13,492 nt of DNA from NCBI GenBank assembly GCA_016793585.1, contig JAEUJR010000831.1:1-13492 (forward strand), given 5' to 3'. The stretch comes from Archangium sp. (lineage in GTDB: Bacteria > Myxococcota > Myxococcia > Myxococcales > Myxococcaceae). Of the stretch, positions 7,398-13,492 are shown in pieces (positions within the stretch are counted from its first letter, which is position 1; each line of letters begins with the position of its first letter). The position numbers were made by a program, and so were the translations under genes. A model generated the notes under the pieces. That model did no database searches. It was not told the DNA's origin and worked only from the letters and a program-made list of their open reading frames with translations.

Positions 7398-8705
7398 GTG
7401 ACGTCGAGACTGCACCAGTTCCTGACGAGGTCGCCGTACCAGCAGTACGTGTATGGCTACCCCCACAAGACGGCCTATCGCCGCTTCGAGTCGCCCCGGC
7501 CGCTCGAGCAGGTCTGGGCATTGGAGCGGAAAGAGGCGCGCTTTCTCTACGTGCACATTCCGTTCTGCGAGATGCGCTGCGGCTTCTGCAACCTGTTCAC
7601 GACGGTGAACCCGGTCGAGACGGTGGTGGAGAAGTTCCTCACGCAGCTCGAGGTCGAGGCGGCCCAGACGGCAAAGGCGGTGGGGCCGGCGACGTTCACG
7701 CGCGCGGCCATCGGTGGCGGCACGCCGACGTACCTCGACGCGAAGCAGCTCGAGCGCGTGGTGACGCTCATGCGCCAGACGATGGGCATGGGGCGCATTC
7801 CGCTCTCGGTCGAGCTGTCTCCGTCGACGGTGACGGCCGACAAGCTCGAGGTGCTCTCGCAGGCGACGCGGTTGTCACTGGGCGTGCAGTCGTTCGTCGA
7901 GGCCGAGGTCGCGGCGGTGAAGCGGCCCCAGGCGAACGGTGACGTCACGCGCACGCTCGACCTCATTCGTGCGCGCTCGAAGGCCCACCTCAACATCGAC
8001 CTCATCTACGGCATGGAGGGGCAGACCGAGGCCTCGTTCATCGGCAGCCTCGAGACGGCGCTGCGCTGGCGACCCGAAGAGCTGTACCTGTACCCGCTCT
8101 ACGTGCGGCCGCTCACGTTCCTCGGCAAACGCGCCGCCTCGTGGGACGACCACCGGCTGAGCCTGTACCGCGTGGGCCGCGACTGGCTCACGAGCCATGG
8201 CTATGTGCAGCGCTCGATGCGGGTGTTCCAACGCCGCGACGTGGTCGAGCTGCAGCTGCCCGAGTACCACGCGGAAGATGACGGCATGATCGGCCTCGGC
8301 GTGGGCGCGCGTTCGTACACGAAGGCGGTGCACTACGCGCATGACTGGGCGGTGGAGCCCCGCGCCGTGCGCTCCATCATCGACGACTACCTCGCGCGGC
8401 CGGCGAGCTCGTTCCGCTCGGCGCACTCGGGCTTCGAGCTGTCGGTCGAGGAGCAGCAACGGCGGTGGGTGGTGCTCTCGCTCTTCGGTGATGGCACGAA
8501 CGACACCGCGTTCACGAAGCGGTTCGGTGTCGGGTTGCTCGCCGCGCTCCCGTGGCTGTCCGAGCTGCTCGACGAGGGCCTCGCGACCTGGAGCGATGGA
8601 ACCCTTCGTCTCACGCCGCGCGGCTTCGAGGTCAGCGACGCGCTCGGCCCGTGGCTCTTCTCTGACGAGGTCGAGACGCGCATGCGCGCCTGGGAGGCGA
8701 AGTGA
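7398..8705 (+). CDS. STM4012-family radical SAM protein (HemN-like)
   Basis: This 435-residue protein carries the radical SAM signature IPFCEMRCGFC (C57, C61, C64), which binds the [4Fe-4S] cluster that cleaves S-adenosylmethionine. GGGTP (106-110) and LGVQSF match the SAM-binding and core strands of the HemN/coproporphyrinogen dehydrogenase group. The N-terminal PYQQYVYGYPHKTAYR stretch and the text around the cluster are typical of the STM4012 family. The C-terminal part, from about residue 345, resembles the HemN winged-helix domain. The GTG at 7398 gives the usual N terminus for the family; a TTG at 7383 adds five residues. Neither has a clear ribosome-binding site. It overlaps the STM4011-type gene by 4 bases (GTGA), so the two are translated together. 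The substrate is unknown and heme synthesis is unlikely to be its role. Confidence 0.92.
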   Translation: MTSRLHQFLTRSPYQQYVYGYPHKTAYRRFESPRPLEQVWALERKEARFLYVHIPFCEMRCGFCNLFTTVNPVETVVEKFLTQLEVEAAQTAKAVGPATFTRAAIGGGTPTYLDAKQLERVVTLMRQTMGMGRIPLSVELSPSTVTADKLEVLSQATRLSLGVQSFVEAEVAAVKRPQANGDVTRTLDLIRARSKAHLNIDLIYGMEGQTEASFIGSLETALRWRPEELYLYPLYVRPLTFLGKRAASWDDHRLSLYRVGRDWLTSHGYVQRSMRVFQRRDVVELQLPEYHAEDDGMIGLGVGARSYTKAVHYAHDWAVEPRAVRSIIDDYLARPASSFRSAHSGFELSVEEQQRRWVVLSLFGDGTNDTAFTKRFGVGLLAALPWLSELLDEGLATWSDGTLRLTPRGFEVSDALGPWLFSDEVETRMRAWEAK

Positions 8706-9556
8706 GCCTCACGATTCTGTACCGGGGCCCGCTCTCGTCGTGCAACTACGGCTGCACCTACTGCCCGTTCGCGAAGCACCACGAGACCGACGAGGAGCAC
8801 GCGGTCGACGCGCGCGCGCTCGAGAAGTTCGTGTCGTGGTGTGAAGCGCGCAGGGCTCCGTTGCGGGTCTTCTTCACGCCGTGGGGCGAAGCGTTGACGC
8901 AGCGTCGGTATCAAGCGGCGCTCACCCGGCTCTCGCGCCTGCCGCACGTCGAGAAGGTGGCGATTCAGACGAACCTGTCGGCGCGCCTCGACTTTCTGGA
9001 GACGTGCGACCCGAAGAAGGTCGGCATCTGGGCGACGTACCACCCCGACTGGACGAAGGAGGACCGCTTCATCGAACAGACCGAACGGCTGCGCGCGAAG
9101 GGCGTCTCGTTCTCGGTCGGCGTCGTCGGGTTCCCGAAGTTCCGCTCCGCGCTGGACTCGCTGCGACAGCGGCTGCCGCCCGACGTCTATGTCTGGGTGA
9201 ACGCCGTCAAGTCGAGCGACGCGGGCTACACCGATGACGACCTCGCGCACTTCGCGCGCGTCGATCCACTCTTCCCCGTGAACAACGCACGGCACCCCAG
9301 CTTCGGTCGCGCGTGCGCAGGTGGGCACACCGTCATCTCGGTCGACGGCGAGGGCGTCGCGCGGTCGTGTCACTTCATCAAGGCGCCGCTGGGCAACCTG
9401 TACGACGCGAACTTCGAGCAGGTGCTGAAGCCGCGGCCGTGCAGCGCCGCGACGTGTGGCTGCCACATCGGCTACGTGCACCTCGAGTACCTGGGCCTCG
9501 AGCAGGTCTTCGGCGCAGGCATTCTCGAACGAAACCCGCGGAGCGAAGTTCGATGA
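8702..9556 (+). CDS. STM4011-family radical SAM protein
   Basis: The 284-residue product starts at a GTG overlapping the upstream stop (GTGA), with GGGAGG (8692-8697) four bases before it. The N terminus ILYRGPLSSCNYGCTYCPFAK contains the radical SAM cluster cysteines C14, C18 and C21 and is characteristic of the STM4011 family. Near the C terminus C205, C223 (preceded by the SPASM-like GX4C spacing), C247, C252 and C254 form a group that could hold an auxiliary Fe-S cluster. SPASM or twitch domains of this kind are common in enzymes that modify peptides or proteins. Pairing with the STM4012-type enzyme is conserved in other bacteria, from my knowledge of these families. The reaction is not known. 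A hairpin lies 28 bases after the stop. Confidence 0.92.
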   Translation: MSLTILYRGPLSSCNYGCTYCPFAKHHETDEEHAVDARALEKFVSWCEARRAPLRVFFTPWGEALTQRRYQAALTRLSRLPHVEKVAIQTNLSARLDFLETCDPKKVGIWATYHPDWTKEDRFIEQTERLRAKGVSFSVGVVGFPKFRSALDSLRQRLPPDVYVWVNAVKSSDAGYTDDDLAHFARVDPLFPVNNARHPSFGRACAGGHTVISVDGEGVARSCHFIKAPLGNLYDANFEQVLKPRPCSAATCGCHIGYVHLEYLGLEQVFGAGILERNPRSEVR

Positions 9557-9583
9557 ACGATCGCCTCAGGTGAAGCAGTCGCC

Positions 9584-9607
9584 GAGGTGCTGGCTGCGCA
9601 GCACCTC
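9584..9607. repeat. Hairpin downstream of the radical SAM operon
   Basis: GAGGTGCTG (9584-9592) and CAGCACCTC (9599-9607) are perfect 9-base arms around a 6-base loop. The hairpin lies in the 115-base spacer between the convergent STM4011-type gene and the zinc-ribbon gene. It has no T-tract on either strand, so it does not qualify as a standard intrinsic terminator. It may stabilise a 3' end or help Rho-dependent termination. Nothing else is seen in this spacer. Confidence 0.4.
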
Positions 9608-9671
9608 CAGAGCGCGCTGACGCGTGGCTCCGTTCGCGGGTTCAGACGCTGGCCGGCAAGAAGAAGTGACG

Positions 9672-10610
9672 TCAGTGGAACCGCTCGTATAGCTCGAGCG
9701 CGCCAAGCAACGCAGCGACGAGGCCCAGCGCGGCAGCCACGGCGCCCAGCACTCGCCACGGTGAGATGGGTGACTTGCCGACGATGGTCCGCGCGCGCTG
9801 CCCGTGAACGACGACGCGGAACTTGTCGTTGCCGTAGCGGTAGGTGAGCACCCAGACCGGCAGCAGCAGGCGCCGGGTGAAGAGGCCGGTCAGCATCGCG
9901 TCGAGCTTCGTCTTGCGGAGCAGGCCCTTGTGCCGGCGTTCGATCTCGGCGGTCGCGTCGTCACGCACGCCCTCGAGAATGCGGGAGCGCGCGCTCGCAC
10001 GGGTCACCCCGAAGTCTTCTCCTGGCACGTCGGCGAGGGCTTCGGCCTGTGCGCTCGCGACGTCGTACTGGCCGAGCTTCACCACCTCTTCGAGCGAGAG
10101 GCCTTTCGTCGCAGGCACGATGAGGTTGAGCGCCTTCGAGAAGCGGCCGGTGCCGGGGCCCCACGTCGCTTTGTGGCCAGCGCCGTACACGTCGGTGCCG
10201 TAGGTGACGTCGGCCGAACCCGTGACGACCCACGCGGCCCAGGCGACGGGGTGCATGCTGTCGACCTTCGAGGTCTCGGCGAGATCTCCGGGCGCGAAGA
10301 AGCCGCGTTTGCCGAGCCACTGTCTCAGCGCGCTCGTCGCCTCGGCCTTCGAAACGGTGAAGGGCACCCAGGCCTCGGCGTGCTCCACCGGGTCGGTCGA
10401 CAGCTCGAGCTCGAGCGCGGCGCCACAGAAGCCGCAGACGGTCTTCGCCAGCTGCTCGGAGTAGCGCAGGGCCGCGTGGCACTCCTTGCAGCGCAGCACC
10501 TTCGAGGTGACGGCCTCGGGGCGCTCTGTCGATGGAGGTGGCAGCGAACACACCGGGCAGCGCAGATCGCCCGCCTCGAGCACGCTCTGACACCGAGCGC
10601 ACGCGCTCAT
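9672..10610 (-). CDS. Double zinc-ribbon protein with C-terminal membrane helix
   Basis: The ATG at 10610 overlaps the stop of the upstream paralog (ATGA), with AAGAAGGG about 9 bases before it. A frame open to 11483 exists but is a shadow of the upstream gene. The 312-residue protein has two zinc ribbons: C4, C7, C18, C21 and C41, C44, C59, C62. The body begins with WVPFTVSKAEATSALRQWLG, a segment found in zinc-ribbon proteins often mislabelled as primosomal protein N' or TFIIB-type proteins. The strand motif LLLPVWVLTYRYG (248-260) and the VVVHGQ turn are also typical. A single hydrophobic helix (about 285-305) ends the chain, so most of the protein should face the cytoplasm. Function is unknown. 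Confidence 0.85.
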   Translation of the reverse strand: MSACARCQSVLEAGDLRCPVCSLPPPSTERPEAVTSKVLRCKECHAALRYSEQLAKTVCGFCGAALELELSTDPVEHAEAWVPFTVSKAEATSALRQWLGKRGFFAPGDLAETSKVDSMHPVAWAAWVVTGSADVTYGTDVYGAGHKATWGPGTGRFSKALNLIVPATKGLSLEEVVKLGQYDVASAQAEALADVPGEDFGVTRASARSRILEGVRDDATAEIERRHKGLLRKTKLDAMLTGLFTRRLLLPVWVLTYRYGNDKFRVVVHGQRARTIVGKSPISPWRVLGAVAAALGLVAALLGALELYERFH

Positions 10611-11512
10611 GACAGCCGCCCTTCTTGCGAGAGCCACCAGATGGCTCCGCCGAGGGCCGCGAGCACCAGCAGCACCGCGAGCGTCACCTTGAGCCACGAC
10701 GTCGGCACCTTGCCCGTGACCTGCCCGGTCTGGCCGTTCACCAGCACGCGAACGCTCGGCTTCGTCTCGTGCCAGCGCACCATCATCGTCCACACGGGCA
10801 CCAGCACCGAGGCGAACGCCGGGTCGACGATGGCGCTGGTGAAGGTGAAGTCGTCGACCTTCTCTCCTGGAACCAGGGCGCGCAGGCGGGGCGCCATCGA
10901 GGCCGTCACTTCGTTCGTGAGCGAGTCGTCGAGCGAGTTCACGTCGCGTGCAGGCTCTTCGGCGGGCCAGCCTGCGATGGCGGCGTCGGAGTAGCGCGCG
11001 AGCCGCCCGAGGTCGTACGGCTCGAGCTGCTGCAGCTCGCCGTTGCTGACGCGCTCCGACGCCGAGAGGAGCAGATCGTGCACCCGCAGCGCGTAGTCGG
11101 CGCCCACCGCGTGCCACTCGGTCACGGTCTCCATCTCGGTCTTGCCGTTGCGCGACTTGAGCTTTCGGTACTCGTAGCCGGCCTGCGCACTCCAGTGGCC
11201 CGTCACCACGCCGCTGACGAGGTACGCAGGCAGGTAGACGGGCCGAAGCTGTTCGACCTCGAGCTTGCGGAACGCGCGCGGCGCCCAGAACGACACGCGC
11301 TTCGACCACGCCTTCACGTCGCGTTTCACTTCGTCGGCCGACTTCGTGAAGCCGATGACGAACGAGGGCTGCGGCATGCCCGGGCGTGGTGGCCGCTTCA
11401 CGATGTTGCCCGAGCCGCACCACGGGCACGTCGAGGTCTTGTCGAGCCGGCCGACCTGCAGGGCGCCGTTGCACTGCTGGCACGCGAGCGTCGTGGCGTC
11501 AGTGGAGATCAT
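10607..11512 (-). CDS. Zinc-ribbon protein with C-terminal membrane helix (paralog)
   Basis: The 301-residue product has one zinc ribbon (C11, C14, C29, C32), then a body resembling its downstream neighbour. Residues 51-100 read FVIGFTKSADEV, a WAPRAF turn and LRPVYLPAYLVSG. Later come HDLLLSASERV (145-155), LEPYDL (163-168) and VLVPVWTMMVRW (236-247), in the order known for this family. VLVNGQTGQVTGKVP (256-270) precedes one membrane helix (about 274-294). The family's function is unknown. Start at ATG 11512; a GGA 8 bases upstream is the only hint of a ribosome site. The gene lies 36 bases after the lipoprotein stop, so the three genes may form one operon. Its stop overlaps the next start, implying equal production and perhaps a heteromeric membrane complex. 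Confidence 0.85.
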   Translation of the reverse strand: MISTDATTLACQQCNGALQVGRLDKTSTCPWCGSGNIVKRPPRPGMPQPSFVIGFTKSADEVKRDVKAWSKRVSFWAPRAFRKLEVEQLRPVYLPAYLVSGVVTGHWSAQAGYEYRKLKSRNGKTEMETVTEWHAVGADYALRVHDLLLSASERVSNGELQQLEPYDLGRLARYSDAAIAGWPAEEPARDVNSLDDSLTNEVTASMAPRLRALVPGEKVDDFTFTSAIVDPAFASVLVPVWTMMVRWHETKPSVRVLVNGQTGQVTGKVPTSWLKVTLAVLLVLAALGGAIWWLSQEGRLS

Positions 11513-11548
11513 GCAGGAGTCCAGGTCGTGCTGGGGTGAGGCCGAGAC

Positions 11549-12541
11549 TCACGGGCAGGTCCCGGGCTGAGGCTGAGGTGTCTCGGTGAAAGGAGCGCAG
11601 GCGCCCATGCCCGCGTCGCCGACAGGCCGGCACGCGAGCCCGGTGTCGCACTGGCCTTCCGCGAACATGTCGCAAGCGGCGCCTTCGGGCAGGCGCTCTC
11701 GAACGCACCGACCGCCGATGCAGGAGATGCCACGCGCACACGGGCACGCGCCGCCTTCGTCGTTCTGCTTCACGCAGAGCCCGCCGAGACAGGTCGCGCC
11801 GGGGATGCAGTCTCGGCCTTCGAACGACGGATCGCAGGTCTCGCCCACGTCACCCATTCGCAGGCACACCCCGCTCGCCGGCGGCCCATCGATTGAACAC
11901 ACCAGACCGCGCAGACACCTGCCGCACGTCGCGCCGAGCCGTGCTCCCATCGAGCAGCGCCGTTCTCCGTTCGAGTATTCGCACTCCGCGGTCCAGGGAC
12001 AGTCAGAGGGGAACAGACACGGAAGCTCATCGATGCGCGGCACCTGCTGGCACGACCCGCTGACGCACCGAAGCCCTGGCTTGCACCCCTTGCTGCATGG
12101 GCCACCCACCCCACTCGGAACACAGTCAGCAGGGGCGCCGGCCCTGCAGGCTGGTTCACACCTCTTCTGACCGCAGGGCCCGACACAGCTGAGCCCGAGC
12201 GCACAGTTGTTCGTGCACGGAGCGCCAACCGTTCGCGCCGCCGGGTCGCACATGGACCTGGGCTGGTCGTCGCAGCCCCAGTCCCGCACCTCGCCGAGAC
12301 ATGCTTCGACGGCGGCGACCTCGAACGCCGGGCCCTGCAGCGAACACGTTCCGGCGATCAGCTTCGGGTTGGAGGGAGCGAGAAGCGCGGCGCAGCTCGT
12401 GTATGCAGCAGCGAGGCCACAGCGCCGATAGAACGCGCACAGCTCCTGCCCCAGTCGTTCGCAGTATTCGGCGCGAGACACCTGCGGTTGGCTGCACGCC
12501 GCCAGCGCAATCAACAGCCCGATGGTGACGCCTCGCCTCAT
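11549..12541 (-). CDS. Cysteine-rich lipoprotein, paralog of the one at 3358-4791
   Basis: The start at 12541 places a signal peptide directly at the N terminus, ending in the lipobox LAAC with Cys16 as the lipidated residue. A frame start at 12574 would push it inward. The 330-residue protein has a helical domain (about 22-100) with FYRRCG (37-42), the counterpart of FYGRCG in the other lipoprotein. Repeated Cys-rich units of Dickkopf type follow (C-xx-GLxC, GxxCxxG-C). It lacks the N-terminal cysteine block and Gly/Ser linker of its paralog. Around 30 further cysteines suggest many disulfides and an extracytoplasmic location. Its role is unknown; myxobacteria encode many such proteins. No ribosome-binding site precedes the ATG. 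Promoter-like sequence abuts the start. Confidence 0.88.
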   Translation of the reverse strand: MRRGVTIGLLIALAACSQPQVSRAEYCERLGQELCAFYRRCGLAAAYTSCAALLAPSNPKLIAGTCSLQGPAFEVAAVEACLGEVRDWGCDDQPRSMCDPAARTVGAPCTNNCALGLSCVGPCGQKRCEPACRAGAPADCVPSGVGGPCSKGCKPGLRCVSGSCQQVPRIDELPCLFPSDCPWTAECEYSNGERRCSMGARLGATCGRCLRGLVCSIDGPPASGVCLRMGDVGETCDPSFEGRDCIPGATCLGGLCVKQNDEGGACPCARGISCIGGRCVRERLPEGAACDMFAEGQCDTGLACRPVGDAGMGACAPFTETPQPQPGTCP

Positions 12542-12547
12542 GTGCGG

Positions 12548-12574
12548 AGCGTACCGGGCACTCCAGGAAGGCAA
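12548..12574 (-). promoter_or_regulatory. Putative leaderless promoter of the second lipoprotein gene
   Basis: On the minus strand TACGCT (12548-12553, TAnnnT type) lies six bases before the ATG, and TTGCCT (12569-12574) lies 15 bases further upstream. The distance to the ATG is that of a -10 element for a leaderless transcript. The -35 match and the short spacer are weak. TACGCTCCGCACATG matches the first lipoprotein gene at 14 of 15 bases. Confidence 0.45.
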
Positions 12575-12647
12575 CGAATCAATTTCTGCACGTGGCTTCG
12601 AGGAGCAGGGTCAAGCTCGCGCTGACCTCTCACCCTGGAGCCCACAC

Positions 12648-13001
12648 ATGAAGAAGCTCGTCATTGCCCTCGTCGCCGCGCTCGCCGTTCCCGCCTTCGC
12701 CGCCGACTACAAGTGCAGCAGCGGCCGCGTCGAGAAGAGCGGCAGCACGCAGTACACGTACAAGGAAGGCTCGTCGGAGATCGTCATCGAGAAGGGCGGC
12801 TCGACGAAGGGCAAGTCGGTGAAGCGCGGCTCGAAGTGGTACGTGGAGATCGGCGGCAGCACGCAGGCCACCATCGAGAACGGGAAGATCGAGAAGGGCG
12901 GCTCGTCGTGGGCCACCGCGAGCGACGCCCAGCGCACCTACGACTGCCCGGCCGACGTCGCGGCGACGCTCTGGGTGCTCGATCAGAAGGGCGCGCTCTA
13001 A
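12648..13001 (+). CDS. Small exported protein with GGS[T/S] repeats
   Basis: The ATG at 12648 has GGAG (12637-12640) seven bases upstream; the longer frame from 12522 overlaps the divergent lipoprotein gene and is rejected. The 117-residue product begins with a clear Sec signal peptide (KK, hydrophobic 4-13, AFA cleavage near 18). The mature part has four related units centred on VEKSGST (28-34), IEKGGST (47-53), VEIGGST (66-72) and IEKGGSS (81-87). They alternate hydrophobic and polar residues, as in a small beta-solenoid or meander. Cys23 and Cys100 bracket the repeats and could form a disulfide. It is probably periplasmic or secreted. I do not recognise a family. It is followed 24 bases later by sat, but a shared role is not apparent. 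Confidence 0.85.
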   Translation: MKKLVIALVAALAVPAFAADYKCSSGRVEKSGSTQYTYKEGSSEIVIEKGGSTKGKSVKRGSKWYVEIGGSTQATIENGKIEKGGSSWATASDAQRTYDCPADVAATLWVLDQKGAL

Positions 13002-13025
13002 GCGCTGAGGCTAGCTTCCGCCGCC

Positions 13026-13492
13026 ATGACTCAGCCGCATGGTGGTGTGTTGCAGGAGCGCCTCGTCTCGCACGAGCAGTTCGCCTCGCGAGCGAAGGGC
13101 CTCAAACGAATCACCGTCGACGCGCGGGCGCTCAACGACCTCGAGCTGCTCGCCGTCGGCGCGTTGTCTCCGCTGACGGGGTTCATGAACGAGGCTGCGT
13201 ATCGCTCTGTCGTGGAGTCGATGCGCCTGCCCGATGGAACCGTCTGGCCGTTGCCCATCACGCTCGCGGTGAAAGACGCGCCGAACGTCGGTGAGTCGGT
13301 GGTGCTCTGTGACGACGCAGGCCGCGAGTGGGCCGTGCTCTCCGTGAACTCGAAGTTCACACGAGACCCGAAGCACGAAGCGCGGCACGTGCTCGGCACC
13401 GAAGACGTCGCGCACCCGGGCGTCGCGGTGTTGCTCGAGCAGCCGACCACGCTCATCGGCGGAGAGGTCGAAGTGGCGCCGCTGCCCACGCA
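13026..13492 (+). CDS. sat: Sulfate adenylyltransferase (ATP sulfurylase), 5' part
   Basis: The frame is open from ATG 13026 to the window edge (155 codons), so only the N-terminal part is seen. The motif LSPLTGFMNEAAY (about 45-57) and the stretch AVLSVNSKFTRDPKHEARHVLGTEDVAHPGV (about 103-133) are diagnostic of the N-terminal PUA-like domain of dissimilatory/assimilatory-type Sat. The enzyme joins sulfate and ATP to give adenosine phosphosulfate and pyrophosphate in the cytoplasm, the first step of sulfate assimilation. The catalytic domain, with the expected QxRN and HxGH-type motifs, would lie beyond the edge. No good ribosome-binding site precedes the ATG. The first ten residues are unremarkable and the start could be a little further downstream. 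Confidence 0.93.
   Translation, partial: MTQPHGGVLQERLVSHEQFASRAKGLKRITVDARALNDLELLAVGALSPLTGFMNEAAYRSVVESMRLPDGTVWPLPITLAVKDAPNVGESVVLCDDAGREWAVLSVNSKFTRDPKHEARHVLGTEDVAHPGVAVLLEQPTTLIGGEVEVAPLPT

Noticed and set aside
9584..9607. Hairpin after the radical SAM operon as an intrinsic terminator
   Set aside because: No run of T follows on either strand, so it is listed only as an inverted repeat.
9557..9671. Possible precursor peptide gene beside the radical SAM pair
   Set aside because: The plus-strand frame here extends into the antisense of the zinc-ribbon gene, is Arg-rich and lacks a ribosome site or leader/core pattern.
9672..11483. A single long 603-residue minus-strand frame
   Set aside because: Its N-terminal half is an Arg/Ala-rich shadow of the zinc-ribbon gene at 10607-11512. 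Only the part from ATG 10610 shows family motifs, and that start overlaps the upstream stop as ATGA.
13012..13025. TAGCTT eight bases before the sat start as a third leaderless promoter
   Set aside because: No -35-like hexamer at a suitable distance and the spacing differs from the two lipoprotein genes; sat may be read through from the small gene upstream.

Overview
The window reads as chromosomal DNA from a high-GC delta-proteobacterial lineage, most likely a Myxococcota bacterium. The indications are strong G/C at third codon positions, cysteine-rich Dickkopf-type lipoproteins, a DUF5916/CBM9-like outer-membrane protein, and a candidate TIGR02265/DUF2378-like protein. I could not run a taxonomic search, so this is inference. 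I see no insertion sequence, prophage, integrase or CRISPR array. Coding density is very high: three gene pairs overlap by 4 bases and two convergent pairs are separated by 0 or 1 base.

Left part (1-1180). A minus-strand tRNA-Pro(CGG) has a strong hairpin terminator downstream and a TTGACA-type promoter upstream. It follows a small proline-rich hypothetical gene on the same strand. A second hypothetical gene diverges from that one on the plus strand.

Envelope pair (1181-4791, minus). A cysteine-rich lipoprotein gene is followed by a CBM9-like/DUF5916 outer-membrane protein gene. They overlap in the 4-base string TTGA, so the two products are probably made together and sit in the envelope. 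A divergent plus-strand gene (4875-5459) may belong to the TIGR02265/DUF2378 myxobacterial family. It runs tail to tail into a HelD-like superfamily 1 helicase gene.

Central part (5461-9556). The HelD-like helicase (minus) is divergent from a plus-strand operon of two radical SAM enzymes. These match the STM4012 family (HemN-like, CX3CX2C) and the STM4011 family (CX3CX2C plus a C-terminal cysteine cluster that may hold an auxiliary Fe-S cluster). The two families belong to a poorly characterised conserved cluster. Its usual partners, the STM4013 hydrolase and the STM4014 ATP-grasp-like protein, are not next to them here. This is the most promising undescribed system in the window.

Right part (9557-12541, minus). 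A second cysteine-rich lipoprotein gene, paralogous to the first, is followed after 36 bases by two coupled genes for zinc-ribbon proteins, each with one C-terminal membrane helix. The two zinc-ribbon proteins are diverged relatives of each other. The two lipoprotein genes also share their start-proximal DNA, with promoter-like elements placed for leaderless transcription.

Right edge (12648-13492, plus). A small exported protein built on GGS[T/S] repeats is followed by the 5' part of sat (ATP sulfurylase), which is cut by the window edge.
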